From Sequoia sempervirens (Eukaryota; Streptophyta; Pinopsida; Cupressales; Cupressaceae), in contig VDFB02358134.1 of the NCBI GenBank assembly GCA_007258455.2, positions 214,443,565 to 214,507,564 of the forward strand: a DNA stretch of 64,000 nucleotides, in the 5' to 3' direction. The translations under genes were made by a program, and so were the position numbers. This document shows, in pieces, positions 44,116 through 56,781 of the stretch (within the stretch, counting starts at the first letter, position 1; the number at the start of each line of letters is the position of its first letter). A model generated the notes under the pieces. That model ran no database searches, had not been told where the DNA came from, and saw nothing but the letters and a program-made list of their open reading frames with translations.

Positions 44116-45969
44116 ATGGACAACCAAAGATATACCATATCATCTAAAATGAATGGTAGAATATCTTTGCATTAGGAGAGCCCCAAGAAGAACAATTTCA
44201 GGTGGAAAGATAAACATGTATCCCCCAGTTCAAAGTTTGACACAAACAAGAACAAAGCAACATCTAAAAAACAAGATACAATATTTAGTGATCAGGAGAA
44301 TGTCTTTGAACAACCACATACATTGCATAATAGCTTTGAACCATTCCATGGGTCCATAAATTATGAAGATAACCTATGCAAGGATCCCCAGACTCCATTA
44401 GGATAAGAAAAAAATAATTGTCCTATTTACCTCGACATTGATCCACATAAAACAGATGAATTTGTTGCCCAATTGAAGGAAGAAGGGGAACAAATACAAA
44501 GTGATTATGATCAAAAAATTTCATCACAACAAGAAGGAGAAGTCTAATATGCCTCTACAAGTCATTCTTTTCCTTTTGGGAATTTGGAGGGGATGACTAC
44601 TCAAGAAAGAAAAGACTACATACAATGGTAGGAAGAACAACTCAATGAAAGACAACAACTGATAAAAAAGAGTCTTGATTTGAGTCAACAACTATCCCAA
44701 TTAGATGTTAATTCACCAAACCCACCCAAATACATCCCACCTCATAAAAAAGGAAGCAATACTAATGCATAAGGGTCATCTCAAAATAAAGGTGGACCTA
44801 GTTCCTGAGGAACACCCCATAACATAGTTGGAAGAAAAAATCAGCCAATGCAACACCATGTACCACAAAATCCACCCTTACACAATACAAATATTCCACC
44901 ACCTAGAAAATGATACATTCCACACCATCATGTCCCACAATAGTACCCTCCACATAATCCCCAACAAAATATGTATTTAACAACCTCAACAGGAATATCA
45001 TTATTACCCCATTCCCACACCTCACAATCCTTATCCACCAAACCCCTTAAGCATAAACAAACAATTTGATCTATTAGGATACCAATTGTATATAGGCCAT
45101 ACTAATAGAAATTAGAGAAACACTATTCCAAAGTCCACATGGAATAATGTCACAACAACTGAAGAACATATTAGAAACTTCAATGCCTTTGTGCAAGACA
45201 TAGGTATGGAACATGAGGATGCAAATATGAGGTTGTTCATGATGTCCCTAACTTAAGAAGCAAGGGATTGGTTTAACAGTTTGCTCAATGCTTCATTCAC
45301 ATCTGTAGCAGACTTTCAGAATCAAATTTTAGAATAGTATGGAAATTAATTTGCTCCTGAGTTTTCTCTACATGAACTAATAAGTATTCATCAACATTAG
45401 AATGAGCCGGTCTATGATTTCAATAAAATGTTCTCCAAGCTCTATAATAAAATACCACATGGATCCAAATTAATTGATCCTACAGCTCTGAGTATTTATC
45501 TGAAGGATTTTGATCCAAAAATAGGCTACGAGCTTAGAAACAAATTCCATAGAAGTTTGACTGAAGCACAAAAGGTAGCCTTAACCATTGAAAATAATAG
45601 AAAGGCTACAGGCATGACTGGCTAAAGGGACAACCTAAGGATCCCACAAAACCCCAATCCTCCCCAAAATAGATAGGAGAATCAATACAAAAATGAAAGA
45701 CCCAGACTACATGACATGCCCTACAATATTACTTGGAAAGATGGAAAATTGGTGGCAAGATCAAATATGAAGGAGACTCCTGACCCCTTGAAGAAGCATG
45801 GAGCACATGCACTAGATGGTACACCTTGGTGTTGACCTTTCCATAGACCTCATGACCCTAAACATTTTGTAATAGCTCAGGCTTGTTAGGATGAATGGTC
45901 ACAAGAAAAAGACAAGGATGGCCACACCATCAACATGATGAGATTGAGGTCTTGTTAGAATGAGGAAGG
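44116..45969 (+). pseudogene. Ty3/gypsy gag of element F, first part
   Basis: It begins at ATG 44116 (MDNQRYTISSKMNGRISLH, then TAG). A Gln/Asn-rich N-terminus follows (KISSQQEGEV, MTTQERKDYIQW, LNERQQLIKKSLDLSQQLSQ) and a Pro-rich linker. After a frameshift near 44990 the capsid domain reads TTEEHIRNFNAFVQDIGMEH, MSLT-stop-EARDWFNSLL, FAPEFSLHELISIHQH, VYDFNKMFSKLYNKIP and YLKDFDPKIGYELRNKF. The C-terminal region (YNITWKDGKLVARSN, ALDGTPWC) leads to the insertion point of element B. Stops are mainly TAG and TAA at probable Gln codons. Confidence 0.85.
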
Positions 45970-47261
45970 TGTAGACACCTAAATTTGGACACTTACATTT
46001 GTCCAAATTTATCCCTTTTCGTCTAAATATCCACTTACTTGCATTAATTAAGTAATATTACTATTATTTAATTAATACCCCTAAATTCCTCTAAATCTCT
46101 AATGTATCTAGTTAAATAATTAAATACCTTACCCTTCATTCTTCTTTTCCTCAAAAGAATTAAATAAATAATAGATTTATTTAATTCCTCAGATGTCACA
46201 TCCTCCATCACTTTTTCTTAAATATAATCCACCTCCTAATCCTATCATTAGGGATGTTCACATGTCTAATCCATGATTAAGATGTGTCACATCCTCCAAA
46301 TTTTACAAGTTGGCTCCTAATCTTCATTAGACACTAACTCTCTTCTACTAATTGATTAGCTAGTCTAATCAACCCCCTTTAGTCAACTCTCCCCATCCCC
46401 CAAGGAATTTTTAATTCCATTTTTTCTTCCCCATGTGAATTTAAAATTCACTTTTATTCCTCCAAAGCTCTTGTCTTCCCCATGTGGATCATTGAGAGGT
46501 CACATCCGTCACATGGGTCAAGAACCTTCCATTATAAGAACCTTGTCTTATCCACAAGGTACTTCCAATCATGTGCACTTAAAATTCACTTTTATTCCCC
46601 CAACAACTTATCTTATTCTCATGGTCCTTTCACTTGTCACCATCACTCTCATCCCAAGGTATTTGCAAGTACCTCCACATCATATGCTCTTTTCCACATC
46701 ACATGTCCTTTTGACATCTTATCCTCCACATGGAAAAATGTGAGGGCTTGTGAGTCCTCAACTCACCATATCCCTCTATCTTGGTCATGTTGGCTCAATC
46801 TTGACCATTGAATTCTCTAGAGAATTCTCCCCTAAATATAGAGGATTTCTCTTTCATTCTCTCATGATGCATTCAACTTACAAACACATTTTCAAGTTCT
46901 CCAAATTCATCTCTCAAGAAACTTCAATCACTTGCATCCATCCTCCATTGTTGAAGCTTCAAGCTTTCATTGTATCCATTTTGTTCACTTTCTCACATAC
47001 CCACATATCTCATTTGAATCTTCATTTCATAAAGATCATTTTGCATCCACTTTTAACACTATTTCCATCAAGGAGCACACAATATCAACAATACAAGGGC
47101 CAACCAAAGATCAACTTGAGCAAAGGTAAATTCTATTGTTTTTCATCTTTTCTTTTATTTGAAGTTAAACTAGGCTAATCATTGAGGTTTTTTAGTGTTG
47201 TTTCCATATTTTTTCATTATGTTGTCCATCACTTAGGGTAGGTAAACTTCACTGCATCACA
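45970..47261 (+). repeat. 5' LTR of element B
   Basis: About 1,292 bp. It aligns along its length to 56782-58050 with scattered substitutions and a few small indels, so B is clearly not a recent insertion. Short open frames inside it are repeated in the 3' LTR and are not genes. A weak TATA-like TAAATATAGAGG lies near 46833. Confidence 0.92.
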
Positions 47262-47263
47262 TT

Positions 47264-47284
47264 TATGGAATGCCCGGTGGGACC
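47264..47284 (+). other. Primer-binding-site-like sequence of element B
   Basis: ATGGAATGCCCGGTGGGACC begins two bases after the LTR end. It resembles the TGGCGCCC..GTGGG type seen in A but is altered. Confidence 0.4.
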
Positions 47285-48884
47285 CACAAACAGGTCCCTT
47301 GCTTTTACGTTTTCTTTTGTTTGACATTTTGCAGGTTTAGGTTGTAGAGAGGCAACTCTGTAGCTAATAGAGGTGACCCTACCCTACACAGGGGTGGACC
47401 TGCCCTAAGTTGGGTGAACCTGTCCCAACTTGGGTGAACCTGCCCTCAACAGGGGCGACCCTTCCTTACAGGGTCGCCTATCTATGCAAAAGATAGAATT
47501 TTCCTTCAGTTTGTTGAATGGGCAAACCTGCCCCATAGATAGGCGAACCTTCCCCATAGAGGGGCAAAATTCCCCTACAAAGGGGCAAAATTTCCCTAGA
47601 AAGGGGTGACCTTTCCCAAATAGAGGTGTCTACGAGGTAAAATAGGGGTTTAAACTTCATTTTTAGCATCTGTTTCTTATCGTTTTGTGATACTAACCCC
47701 CTAACATTGTCTGTTGGTGAGTGTGTCTATTTTTTTACTAACATTGGTGCAACTATTTAATTCTTGTCGAAGAATGAAGATCAAACTACTAACACTTTTC
47801 ATACAAAATGATTGTTTCAACATTGTTAGTTTAGTTTGTTGTCATTTTTTTAATTAATCTAGGAACATAAATCTAATTAGGGGGAGTCAACATACTATTT
47901 TTTGTGTTTGCAAGTATTTTGTGTCACCCAAGGGGCACTACATCATTCAAGCTTTCCCCTTGCACTTCATGTGAGCCTAGGGGGTAGCCAAGAATAGTTA
48001 ATGTTCTCTTTTTAGCAGCACCTGCTTGGGGATTTCATTACTCCAAGGGATGATCCCAACCACATGTACCGATGAGGTATACAAAGGGGGGAGAGCCAAA
48101 GTTGTACCCCAATCTAGTCACATCATGTCTGGTGGAGCGTTGAAGCTAGAGTGATACTTAGATAGACGTGAAGAGTTGGTTTGAGCCTTCAGTATCTCGT
48201 TGGGGTTCCCAACTCACGCTTGTAAATGAGCTGGTGTTAATGGTTGTGCCTCACGTACCAGGTGTATATCAAGGAATTCCTAGTTTCCTTGTTCATCCTA
48301 ATTAGAGGACCGTGTTGGCCATACCCTCTTACTAATCTTAGGATCATGCTACTTGAACTTTCTTCTTCATGTGAAACCAGTGCATATCTATTTAGTCAAG
48401 TCATCCTTTGTCTACTGCTTGCTATTTGCTGTGTTTTTGGTCTTTTTCCATAGTCGTTTTCACCTAAGTCAAGTTTAGGTTTCTGAACAAAGGTGAACCT
48501 ACCCTAAATAGGGGAAAACTTGTCCTCAATAGGGGTGAACCTACCTTCTGTGTTAGTCATCTCTCATGCTGTTTTTGTCAAAATTGTCTATCTTTTCAGC
48601 AAATAGGAAAACCTTCCCTAAAGAGGGGTGACTTTTCCCTCTAATAGTCAAACAACCATCAAAACAACTAGTTTCTCCAGTTGGGCGAACCTGCCCCAAG
48701 TTGGGCGAAATTTCCCTATACTTGGGCGAACTTTCCCTATACTTGGGCGATGCTACCTCTACTTGGGCAAAGCTACCTCTACTTGGGTGAACTTTCCCCA
48801 ACTTGGGTGAACTTGCCCTGCAAACAACCATTTTCATCTACTATTCAGTCATTCCAAGAACTTGTTTTCCCATTTTGAACACCC

Positions 48885-49600
48885 ATTTCCTCGTTCTGAG
48901 CATCCATCTCCTCATTTCGAGCATCTGTCTCCTCATTCTGAGCACCCATTCCCTATTCCAGGCATTCATCTCCTTAATCTGAGCATCTGTCTCTTTGTTT
49001 TGAGCACCTGTTTACCTGTTTCGAGCATCTGTTTCTGACCTATCTTTCACTGAATAGGAAACATTGACCTCAACTTGGGTGAATTTTCCCTTAAGTTGGG
49101 TGAACTTGCCCCCAAACAACTAATTTCATGCTCTGTTTAGTCATTCCAAACATTTGTCTCCCCTTTCAAGCAATCGTTTACTTGTTCTGAGTAATCATTC
49201 ATCCATTCTGAGCATCTGTCTCCTCATTTTGAGAGTCAGTATCCCCTTTCGTGCAATCATTTACTCACTTTGAGTAATCCTTCATGCATTTTGAGCTTTC
49301 ATCTCCTCATTACGAGAGTCAGTCTCCCATTCTGAGCACTTGTTTCCTCATTTCAAGCATTCATTCATCCATTCCGATCATTCGTTCACTCGTTTTGAGT
49401 ATCCATTCATCCATTCCGACCATCCGTCTCCTTGTTTTGAGTATTCATTCATCCATTCTGATCATCTGTTCACTCATTTTGAGTATCCATTCATCCATTC
49501 CGACCATCTGTCTCCTCATTTTGAGTATTCATTCATCCATTTTGAGCACTCGTTTGCCCAATTTGATCATCCGTTTCCCTATTTTGATCATCCGTCTCCC
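48885..49600 (+). repeat. GAGCATCYGTCTCCTCATT repeat family
   Basis: Units of about 20-21 nt such as GAGCATCTGTCTCCTCATTC, GAGCACCCATTCCC and GAGTATTCATTCATCCATTC follow one another, with a few other bases between 49030 and 49150. In the second half a two-unit higher-order period of about 42 nt appears. Confidence 0.7.
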
Positions 49601-49659
49601 CGATCCAATAGTCCATTTTCCCATTATGAAGGTTTGTTTCTTAGTTTAGAGGGTCTAAC

Positions 49660-50104
49660 AATAGATAGGCGACCTTTCCCAATAGATAGGTGACCTTGCC
49701 CTCCAATAGGCAAACCTACCCTCCAATAGGTGAACCTGCCCTCCAATAGGAAAACCCTCCCTTCAATAGGTGACCCTACCCTCCAATAAGTGAACCTACC
49801 CTTCAAAAGGAGACCCTATCCACCAATAGGTGAACCTGCCCTTTAGTAGGTGACCCTGCCCTCCAATAGGAAAATGTACCCTCCAATAGGTGAACCTTCC
49901 CTTCAGTAGGTGACCCTACTCACCAATAGGCGAACCTGCCCACCAATAGGTGAAGTTGCCCTTCAATAGGAAAACCTGCCCTTCAATAGGTGACCCTACC
50001 CACCAATGGGAAAACCTACCCTCCAATATGTGACCTTTCCCCTTAGATAGGCGACCTTTCCCTCCAGATAGGCAACCTTGCCCCCCAGATAGGCGAATTT
50101 TCCC
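49660..50104 (+). repeat. 20-nt tandem array, about 22 units
   Basis: Units follow CCAATAGGTGAACCTGCCCT with changes mainly at the GTGAACC core (variants GTGACCC, GAAAACC, GCGAACC). Period is 20 nt in most units and 21-22 in a few. A period not divisible by three argues against a peptide repeat. Confidence 0.88.
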
Positions 50105-50933
50105 AAAAGCAGATCTTCATTAGTTTTCCCATCATCATTGTTTTCATTCATCAACACATTCTGAAAGTCATAGTTTCATCAACCAAATCACATAGGGGCT
50201 TCTTATAACATCATTGGAGTCCATATCTATCATCAAATCATCCATCCCAATCACCTAGACTTCATTTCAGGGATTTTGATTTTGACACAGAAACTTCTGG
50301 AGGCCATAACTTTTGACTCGGGTATCCGTTTGGGCTAAAATTTTATGGGTGGTTGCGTTTTGAGGTGGAATGTGGCATCTTAGTAGATCTGCAATTGTTT
50401 GGCCGCCATTTTGACACATTTTTGGGGCCTCAAACTTTCATCTTGACCCTCAAAATTGTAATTTAGTATTTTTTCCAATTTTTGAAAAATCGTTTTCATT
50501 AATAACTGGAAATGCATGTCTCAAATTTAGGATGTTAGTTGGAAATTCATCCTACCTTATTTTTAGGATTTTTTTGTGAAAAAAATGGATTCTCAAAGAT
50601 ATGCCTATGCAGTTACCTAAAATGGAAAAATTTGACAATTTTTGAAAATTGCCAAATTTGGAAAAATCTGATTGTCAGCACCTTATGTCCTCTAGTTAAA
50701 ACCCCTAAACTTGGTGTAGAATCAATCCCATCACATCCTCCAATCATCCTAATCTGAGCTTTAATCTAATCCCAATCTAATCTTAACTTAAACCCCAATT
50801 TGAGATTTTTGAAATCTTAAGATCCATTCCTCCATCTTCTTCCAATCGATCATATTTATCCTTTCATCACCTTTTCTTTCCTTCTAATTTTCCATTCCCA
50901 TATTTTCAATCCCTATCCATCTAATCTAACATC

Positions 50934-53725
50934 ATGAATCCTTATCCTTCACCAATGCAACCAATAATAGTAGTCAAGGGGAATCCTAATTACGTTGACG
51001 ATGATAACGAGAGTCTTGTGGATCAAGAAGAATATGACCTAGATCCCCTTGATGCTTCTAGTATGCTTTCCCCAACTAATTTCCAAAATCAAATCACCCC
51101 TCTGAGATATCCCATCACATCTTCACCCACACCTACTAGCAATCCTTATGCTACCTTTGACAAGGGATATCCAGTATCTTCCCCATCCGCATATTAATCA
51201 TACCCTTCATCCACATCATTTTCTTATCCAAAATCCACATCCTCTTATCCCCATCTACCATCCCAATACTCCTATTACAATCCCCCATCCATGTCCCCCT
51301 ATCCTAATCCTCCTTTCCAATCTTCCCATCCTAATCCTACATCCACAACTTCTTATTCTAATCCAACATCTGCATCTTCCTATCCTTATCCTACATCCAC
51401 ACCTTCTCATCCTAATCCAACATCCACATCTTTCTATCCTTACCCTCCATCCACACCTTCTTATTCTAATCTAACATCCACATCTTCCTATCCTAATCCA
51501 CCATTCACATACTCTTATTTTAATCCACCATCTCAATCTTCCCATCCTAATATACTTTCCCAATACCTTTATTATAATCCACCACCCATATCCTCTTGTC
51601 CTATTCCACCATCCATGTCCTCCTATTAAAATTCACCATCCCAATATCCCTACCTTAACCCTCCATCCAATCCTAATCCTCCACCTACCCTTAGTCTTCC
51701 ATCCAATCCCATTCCTCCATCTAATCCTAGTCCACCAATCCATAATTCTTCATCCACTCCTACCGTGCCATCTAATCCTAAAGTATGCACAATTCTCACT
51801 CCAGAGGTTCTCCAAGGATTTATGACAAGGAAGACATCCCCAACTTCACACCTTGAAGTCATGTAACCATACCATCCCAATCCATCATCCAAAATCACTA
51901 GTGATTAGACCCTTCTCCATTCCACACCTATAATTGATGTTACCACCCCTCGCACCACTCAAAATGTTGAAACCATCACACCCACTGACTCCATCAAACC
52001 CCCATCTCCTACTCTGAGAACCACCAAACCAATTGAAGACAATCAAACACAATCACCATCTTCTACTCCTAGATCCACCCAATCCATCATAGAAACCCAA
52101 ATCCATTCCACTTCTCCCACTCCTAGTATCACCAAAATCCATTCCCATGAACTTCATGAATCCCCCATCCTTCCATCTCCCCCACTTGAGGAGTCTCTTG
52201 AACACTCTGTGATCATACCATCCACACAAGATGAGTCATGCCAAGAGCTTGATTCAGAGCTTACCAACATATCCACTTCTCCAAATAAAGATCCTACCAT
52301 CCCATGTAGTCTACCTCAAGATCACAATCGTCCATCCACTCCATCCCATGATCCCCTTGATACTCAAGATCCGATCACTCCATCGCATGATATCTTATCA
52401 CCTGCTACCACAAATCCAGATCCTATCATGTCACCTAATCCCTCTCCTAATTCCTTACCACTTACTTGTCCCAATCAAGATGTTGCTATCCCATCATCTC
52501 CATCTCATGATCCTCCATCGTCGCCTAGACCTACTATCCCCACATCACATTATAATCCCCTTGGTACTCTCACATTCCTCCATGGTGGTCTCCTTGTAGA
52601 AAAGAAAAAAAGCATATATACCACCCATCATCCTCCACCTAATAATGGACTCACATCATTCTTCCAGAATAACAAAAATCCTATCATGGATCGAATTCTC
52701 AAGAACATGAACTATCAATGAAAAGGTTTAGGCCTTCATGAGAAAGGTATTTTAGAGCCCATCCAAGTCAAAGAACACTCCTATATGCGAGGTCTCATAT
52801 GTACTGCTCATGAATCACAATCCAAAAATGTTGGTACAACCTCCACATACCCTCAACAATCCTCTTCTAAATGAATAAGAGGCTCCTCCTATCACTCCAC
52901 TTGATCATTTGTTGCCATCCCCCTTCCTTCATTGTATCACCTCCAAAAAACCATCCATATTCCTCTTTCATCTGCTCCATCCATTTTGGGTCCTTACATC
53001 CCTCCATCTCCCATCACACATCTTCCAGCTACTAAGTCCATTTTGGGAGCTTATACCCCACAATCACCTTGTCTATCTCGTCCTATTCATCCTTTTATCC
53101 ACCAATCACCTATCCATGCCAATGATCATAAACATCCCACTCTCATGTTCCCTAATCAAGATACATACCTACACATCCTCCATCCCCATATGATCCCAAA
53201 AATTATAGCTCCATCACTCCATTCATATTTCCTCTACATCATCCATTTGCTTGGACCCATCCCATCACTATTAAAAGCACTTTGGATGTCAAAGTAAAAA
53301 TGTATAAATCTAAACATCCACATGAATCTATATCTCCCCATGTCCCCTCTAAAATAAATGGTGAAGAAAAGGAAAATCAAATCCAAAATCCAAATCAAAT
53401 CTGTAGGTCGCAAAGGCCCACCAAGGAAAAAGTCAAAACCATGTGGATCCCAAAGAAAAAAGATGCAATGCCTTCAAATGAAAAAATTGTAATTACATCC
53501 AAAGTTTCTAGTCCAAAAGATACTCATACACCCCTTCCATCTCCTAAATCTATTTTGGGACCTTATGTCCCAAAATTCACTATCCCATCTCCTCCATTAT
53601 CCCCACACTTTTCGTCCACTAATCCTCCTATCCTTTCACATCCACCACCATATGTGCCAATGTTGGTCCTGAAAACATCTCCCCATCACACATCTACCCA
53701 ATCATTCCATCCATACACCTTCTAA
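50934..53725 (+). pseudogene. Ser/Pro-rich G-patch-like protein of element B, decayed
   Basis: From ATG 50934 (MNPYPSPMQPIIVVKGNPNY) one frame continues to about 53270 with seven or so stops, and then shifts frame. Contents in order: an acidic patch (DDDNESLVDQEEYDLDPLD); Ser/Pro/Tyr repeats of the SYPNPTS type; a Thr/Pro-rich part; a G-patch-like motif at 52680-52800 (ILKNMNYQ, stop, KGLGLHEKGILEPIQV) clearly homologous to that in A; SILGPY and SILGAY repeats; and a basic segment ending TMWIPKKK, as in A. Gag, protease and RT are absent. The N-terminus differs from A, which starts with a gag-derived segment. Confidence 0.75.
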
Positions 53726-56700
53726 CACCCCATCCATTATCCCACCTATTTCCCCCATCAAACCCCTTTAGTCCATTCTCTTGCATAATCAATTTATCCT
53801 AATAAGGTTGTACCAACATCAAGTAGTCTCTTCACCCACGGGCTCTTAATACCTCATATGAAACTTGATGTTTGATTCCTTCATTTGTATCCTTATCACA
53901 TATCTTCTAGATCCACTTATCCACATCCCTATCCTTCTCCATTTCCATCCACATTCTATCCAAAAATCCAAAAAATTCAAAAAATTCAAAAAAATCAAAA
54001 AAGTTGAAAAAAATTTAAAAAGTAAAAAAAAATAGTAAAGAGAAATAATTTGTCCAATGGTGAAAACTTAGCAAACAAGTGCCTTGGATAAGTACCATTA
54101 TTAAAACCTGACAAATAGGCATCATACATAAATCCCCCATTCAGTTTTGTTCCACACTTGGGGGCAACAACATCCCCTTTACCCATCTCCTCCATCCCAC
54201 CTATCTTACACATCTTGCCTATCCTATTCCATTTATCCCAATCTTTCCATCTTCCTTATGATCTTGATATAAATAGGGGAAAACATACATACATTCTTTA
54301 GAAACCTCTTGGAATTCATTCCCCCCATCCATCCACTGTCCTAACCCTTATCCAAATCCATATACCTTCCTTTACCACTCCTCATGCTACCATTAATCTC
54401 CCTTCCTTATCCATGCATCCTATCCATATCCCTCTCACTCCCTTATTTGACTATCCTTCTATCTTCCACCCCCCTGCCTCATCATGCATGACCTATCTAG
54501 AGTGGGGGCACCTCCTTATTTTGTGACATAGTCCTTGGACACACCCTCATCCATCTTATCATCTCCTCCATCTCCCCATTCTTATATTTCTATCTGTTCC
54601 ATCTCTCCATCCTCATCTTCCTATCCATCCATCATAGCATCCCTTCCATCTCCCCATCCTTCTCTTCCTACCTATCCTTATCTCCTTACCAATCCAAACA
54701 ATCCCTTCCATCTTCTCATCCTTATCTTCCTATCCATCCCTCATAGCATCCCTTTCATCTCCCCATCCTTATGTCCTTACCAATCCACACAGTCCTTTTC
54801 ATCTCACCATCCTTATCTCCTTATCTATGCATCTCTATCGTCATCCCATCTCATCATCCCTTGTCATTAGTATCTAGCTATAGGATTCTCCCCACACAAC
54901 CCAATGCCACCTCATCATCATCACTCCCGCTTCTTTTTCCCATTAGTCCAATCTCCTATCACTTCTCATCACTCATCTCTCCATCATATCATCCTCCCAA
55001 TTCATTTTGATGATTTGGATAACTATCCCATCCTTTAGATTTGTGTGATCACTATCATCCTATCTAATCCAATAAGTCTAGCTTGTCTTATCATATTGGT
55101 CACATCATTTTATCCCCTTATTAGGGTTATCTCATCATCTCTTGTCCATCTTTTCTCTTTGGTCTTTTGTCAAACTATGTTGACCCTGTGCTTTCACATA
55201 GGAAAGGTCGATCTTTTGATCTGCCCCCGAGCTTTGCTTTTCTTTTTTCCATTTGGTCTTTGTCATCCATCAAGGTATCCATCATCCTATTTCAAATTTT
55301 ATCCAAGGTCAGTCGTTAGCCTTTTATTGAACTACGAGGGCTCTGCGTTTTCACGTAGGAAAGGATAATCTTTGATTAGCCCCCAAGCCCCTAGGTCTTT
55401 AGGGTGCATCTATTTTGTGTCTTGTGTCCATCTTTGATCTGAGTATCCATCTTTGATCTGAGTATCCTGCGTCATATGGATCTTTTAGTTTAGTATCCAT
55501 CTTTGATCTCAACAGGATGCATCCTTCCTAACAGACTTCATCACTCCCATCCATCCCCTTGATCCTATGGTAAAGGACATTTGAAAATGATTATGATCTT
55601 TTGATGCTTTTGGATTTTGTTTATCATTTGAGCTCCCTATCATTACTTGTCATGGTGGCCTTGATCCATCATATCATGGTGTGCTTTGACTAGTAAACAT
55701 AGGGGCGTATCTTGATCTTTTGTTTGTTGTTGTCTTCCTGGTTGTCCCATGTAGTATTCACCAAGATTGCTGCGGCCTTATGTTATGTTGGGGCATCCTT
55801 TGTGCTTATGGTTATCCCAATACTTGGCTCGACCAAAGTCATCGCGACTTTGGGGTGTTGGGATATCCTTCTTGTCTGTTGTGTTTGTTTTATGAATTAG
55901 ACACTAATCTGCATTGGTTCCACATACCCTAGCACTTGGTGTCTTATGCTATAGCAAAAATCAGTGCTCCAAAAATATAAAATTGCATTAGGATTGCATT
56001 TCATTTTCCATTCCATTGCATTGCATGTATCCTCCCTCTCTTCTCATCCATCTTTTCATCAATCCTCATCATTTCATTATCTTTTCAATCTTCTTAGAAT
56101 AATATAGCTTGGTTATTCTAAGCGTCTTTTCAACCATCTCACATCTCCATCCAATCCTCATCCAATCATATCTCACCCAAATCATCTAATCACATCCTTG
56201 GTTTTTTTCCTAGCCTTACTACAAGCCTCAATCCAATCATCATCATCATTGCCATCATCTTAGGGATGTATCCTTCCCGATCCTTTGGTGTTGTTTTTGG
56301 ATGTATCCTTCCCTCATCAAAACACTTTCCTCATCATCATCGGGATGTATCCATCTCTATCCTCGTGTTGTTTCGGGATATACCATTCCCTCATTGACAA
56401 CACTCCATCCATCATCAAACCATTTTAGTTTGTAGCTTGACTAGGGAAACATCACATTTGTCCTTGAATCCATTTGTGCTTCCCAATCTCCTATTGCTTA
56501 TCATCCTCTCTATCCATCACTTTGCTTCATCTTCTCCATCTATCCTTTCATCATCTCATCCATTTTGAGAGAACACCCGTGTTCTCTTGAACTCACATGT
56601 CCTCTCGAGGGGGAATCCTCAATCCCTAATCTTTATCTTCACCCTCATCATCTTTCTTCCTAGTCACTACTTTCAATGATTGAGACATCTTTTCCAATCT

Positions 56701-56767
56701 AACCATCTTCCTCTTGGTCTTATCTTTTAATCTTCTTTGAAACGATGCTACTTCGTAGCACCATCTC
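53726..56767 (+). other. Pyrimidine-rich 3' region of element B
   Basis: No gene. GGTGAAAACTTAGCAAACAA (54059) and ACACTTGGGGGCA (54154) match blocks in A. From 54300 to 55010 the plus strand is dominated by CCATCC and CATCTCC runs. Near 55170-55230 and 55325-55390 a segment with TTTCACATAGGAAAGG and GCCCCCGAGC is duplicated. GGGATGTATCC repeats occur near 56260-56350. Confidence 0.6.
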
Positions 56768-56781
56768 AAAGAGAGGAAAAA
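56730..56781 (+). other. Pre-LTR hairpin and polypurine tract of element B
   Basis: CTTTGA and TCAAAG enclose GATGCTACTTCGTAGCACCA and TC, which itself folds as GCTAC-TTC-GTAGC. The outer 3' arm overlaps AAAGAGAGGAAAAA (56768-56781), the tract before the LTR. Confidence 0.75.

Larger units (their letters stand above)
47285..50933 (+). other. Repeat-rich 5' leader of element B
   Basis: Non-coding leader of 3.6 kb built largely of short motif families. GGGYGAACCTNCCC-like units lie at 47380-47630 and 48490-48830; GAGCATCYGTCTCCTCATT-like units at 48885-49600; and a regular 20-nt array at 49660-50104. The stretch 47660-48480 and the last 800 bases (50105-50933) have no repeats that I can see and no gene. 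Confidence 0.7.

Noticed and set aside
46435..47178. Overlapping open frames in the element B LTR (repeated at 57211-57844)
   Set aside because: Both copies lie in LTRs, in competing frames, with low-complexity Ser/His/Leu composition; chance openness in G-poor sequence.
49284..49806. Repetitive open frames on both strands (HSSIPTIR-like, FTYWRVG-like)
   Set aside because: They arise from the 20-21-nt arrays; the period is not a multiple of three in the main array, and the frames overlap on both strands.
49660..50104. Possible CRISPR array
   Set aside because: Units are directly adjacent with no unique spacers, and the context is a plant retroelement.
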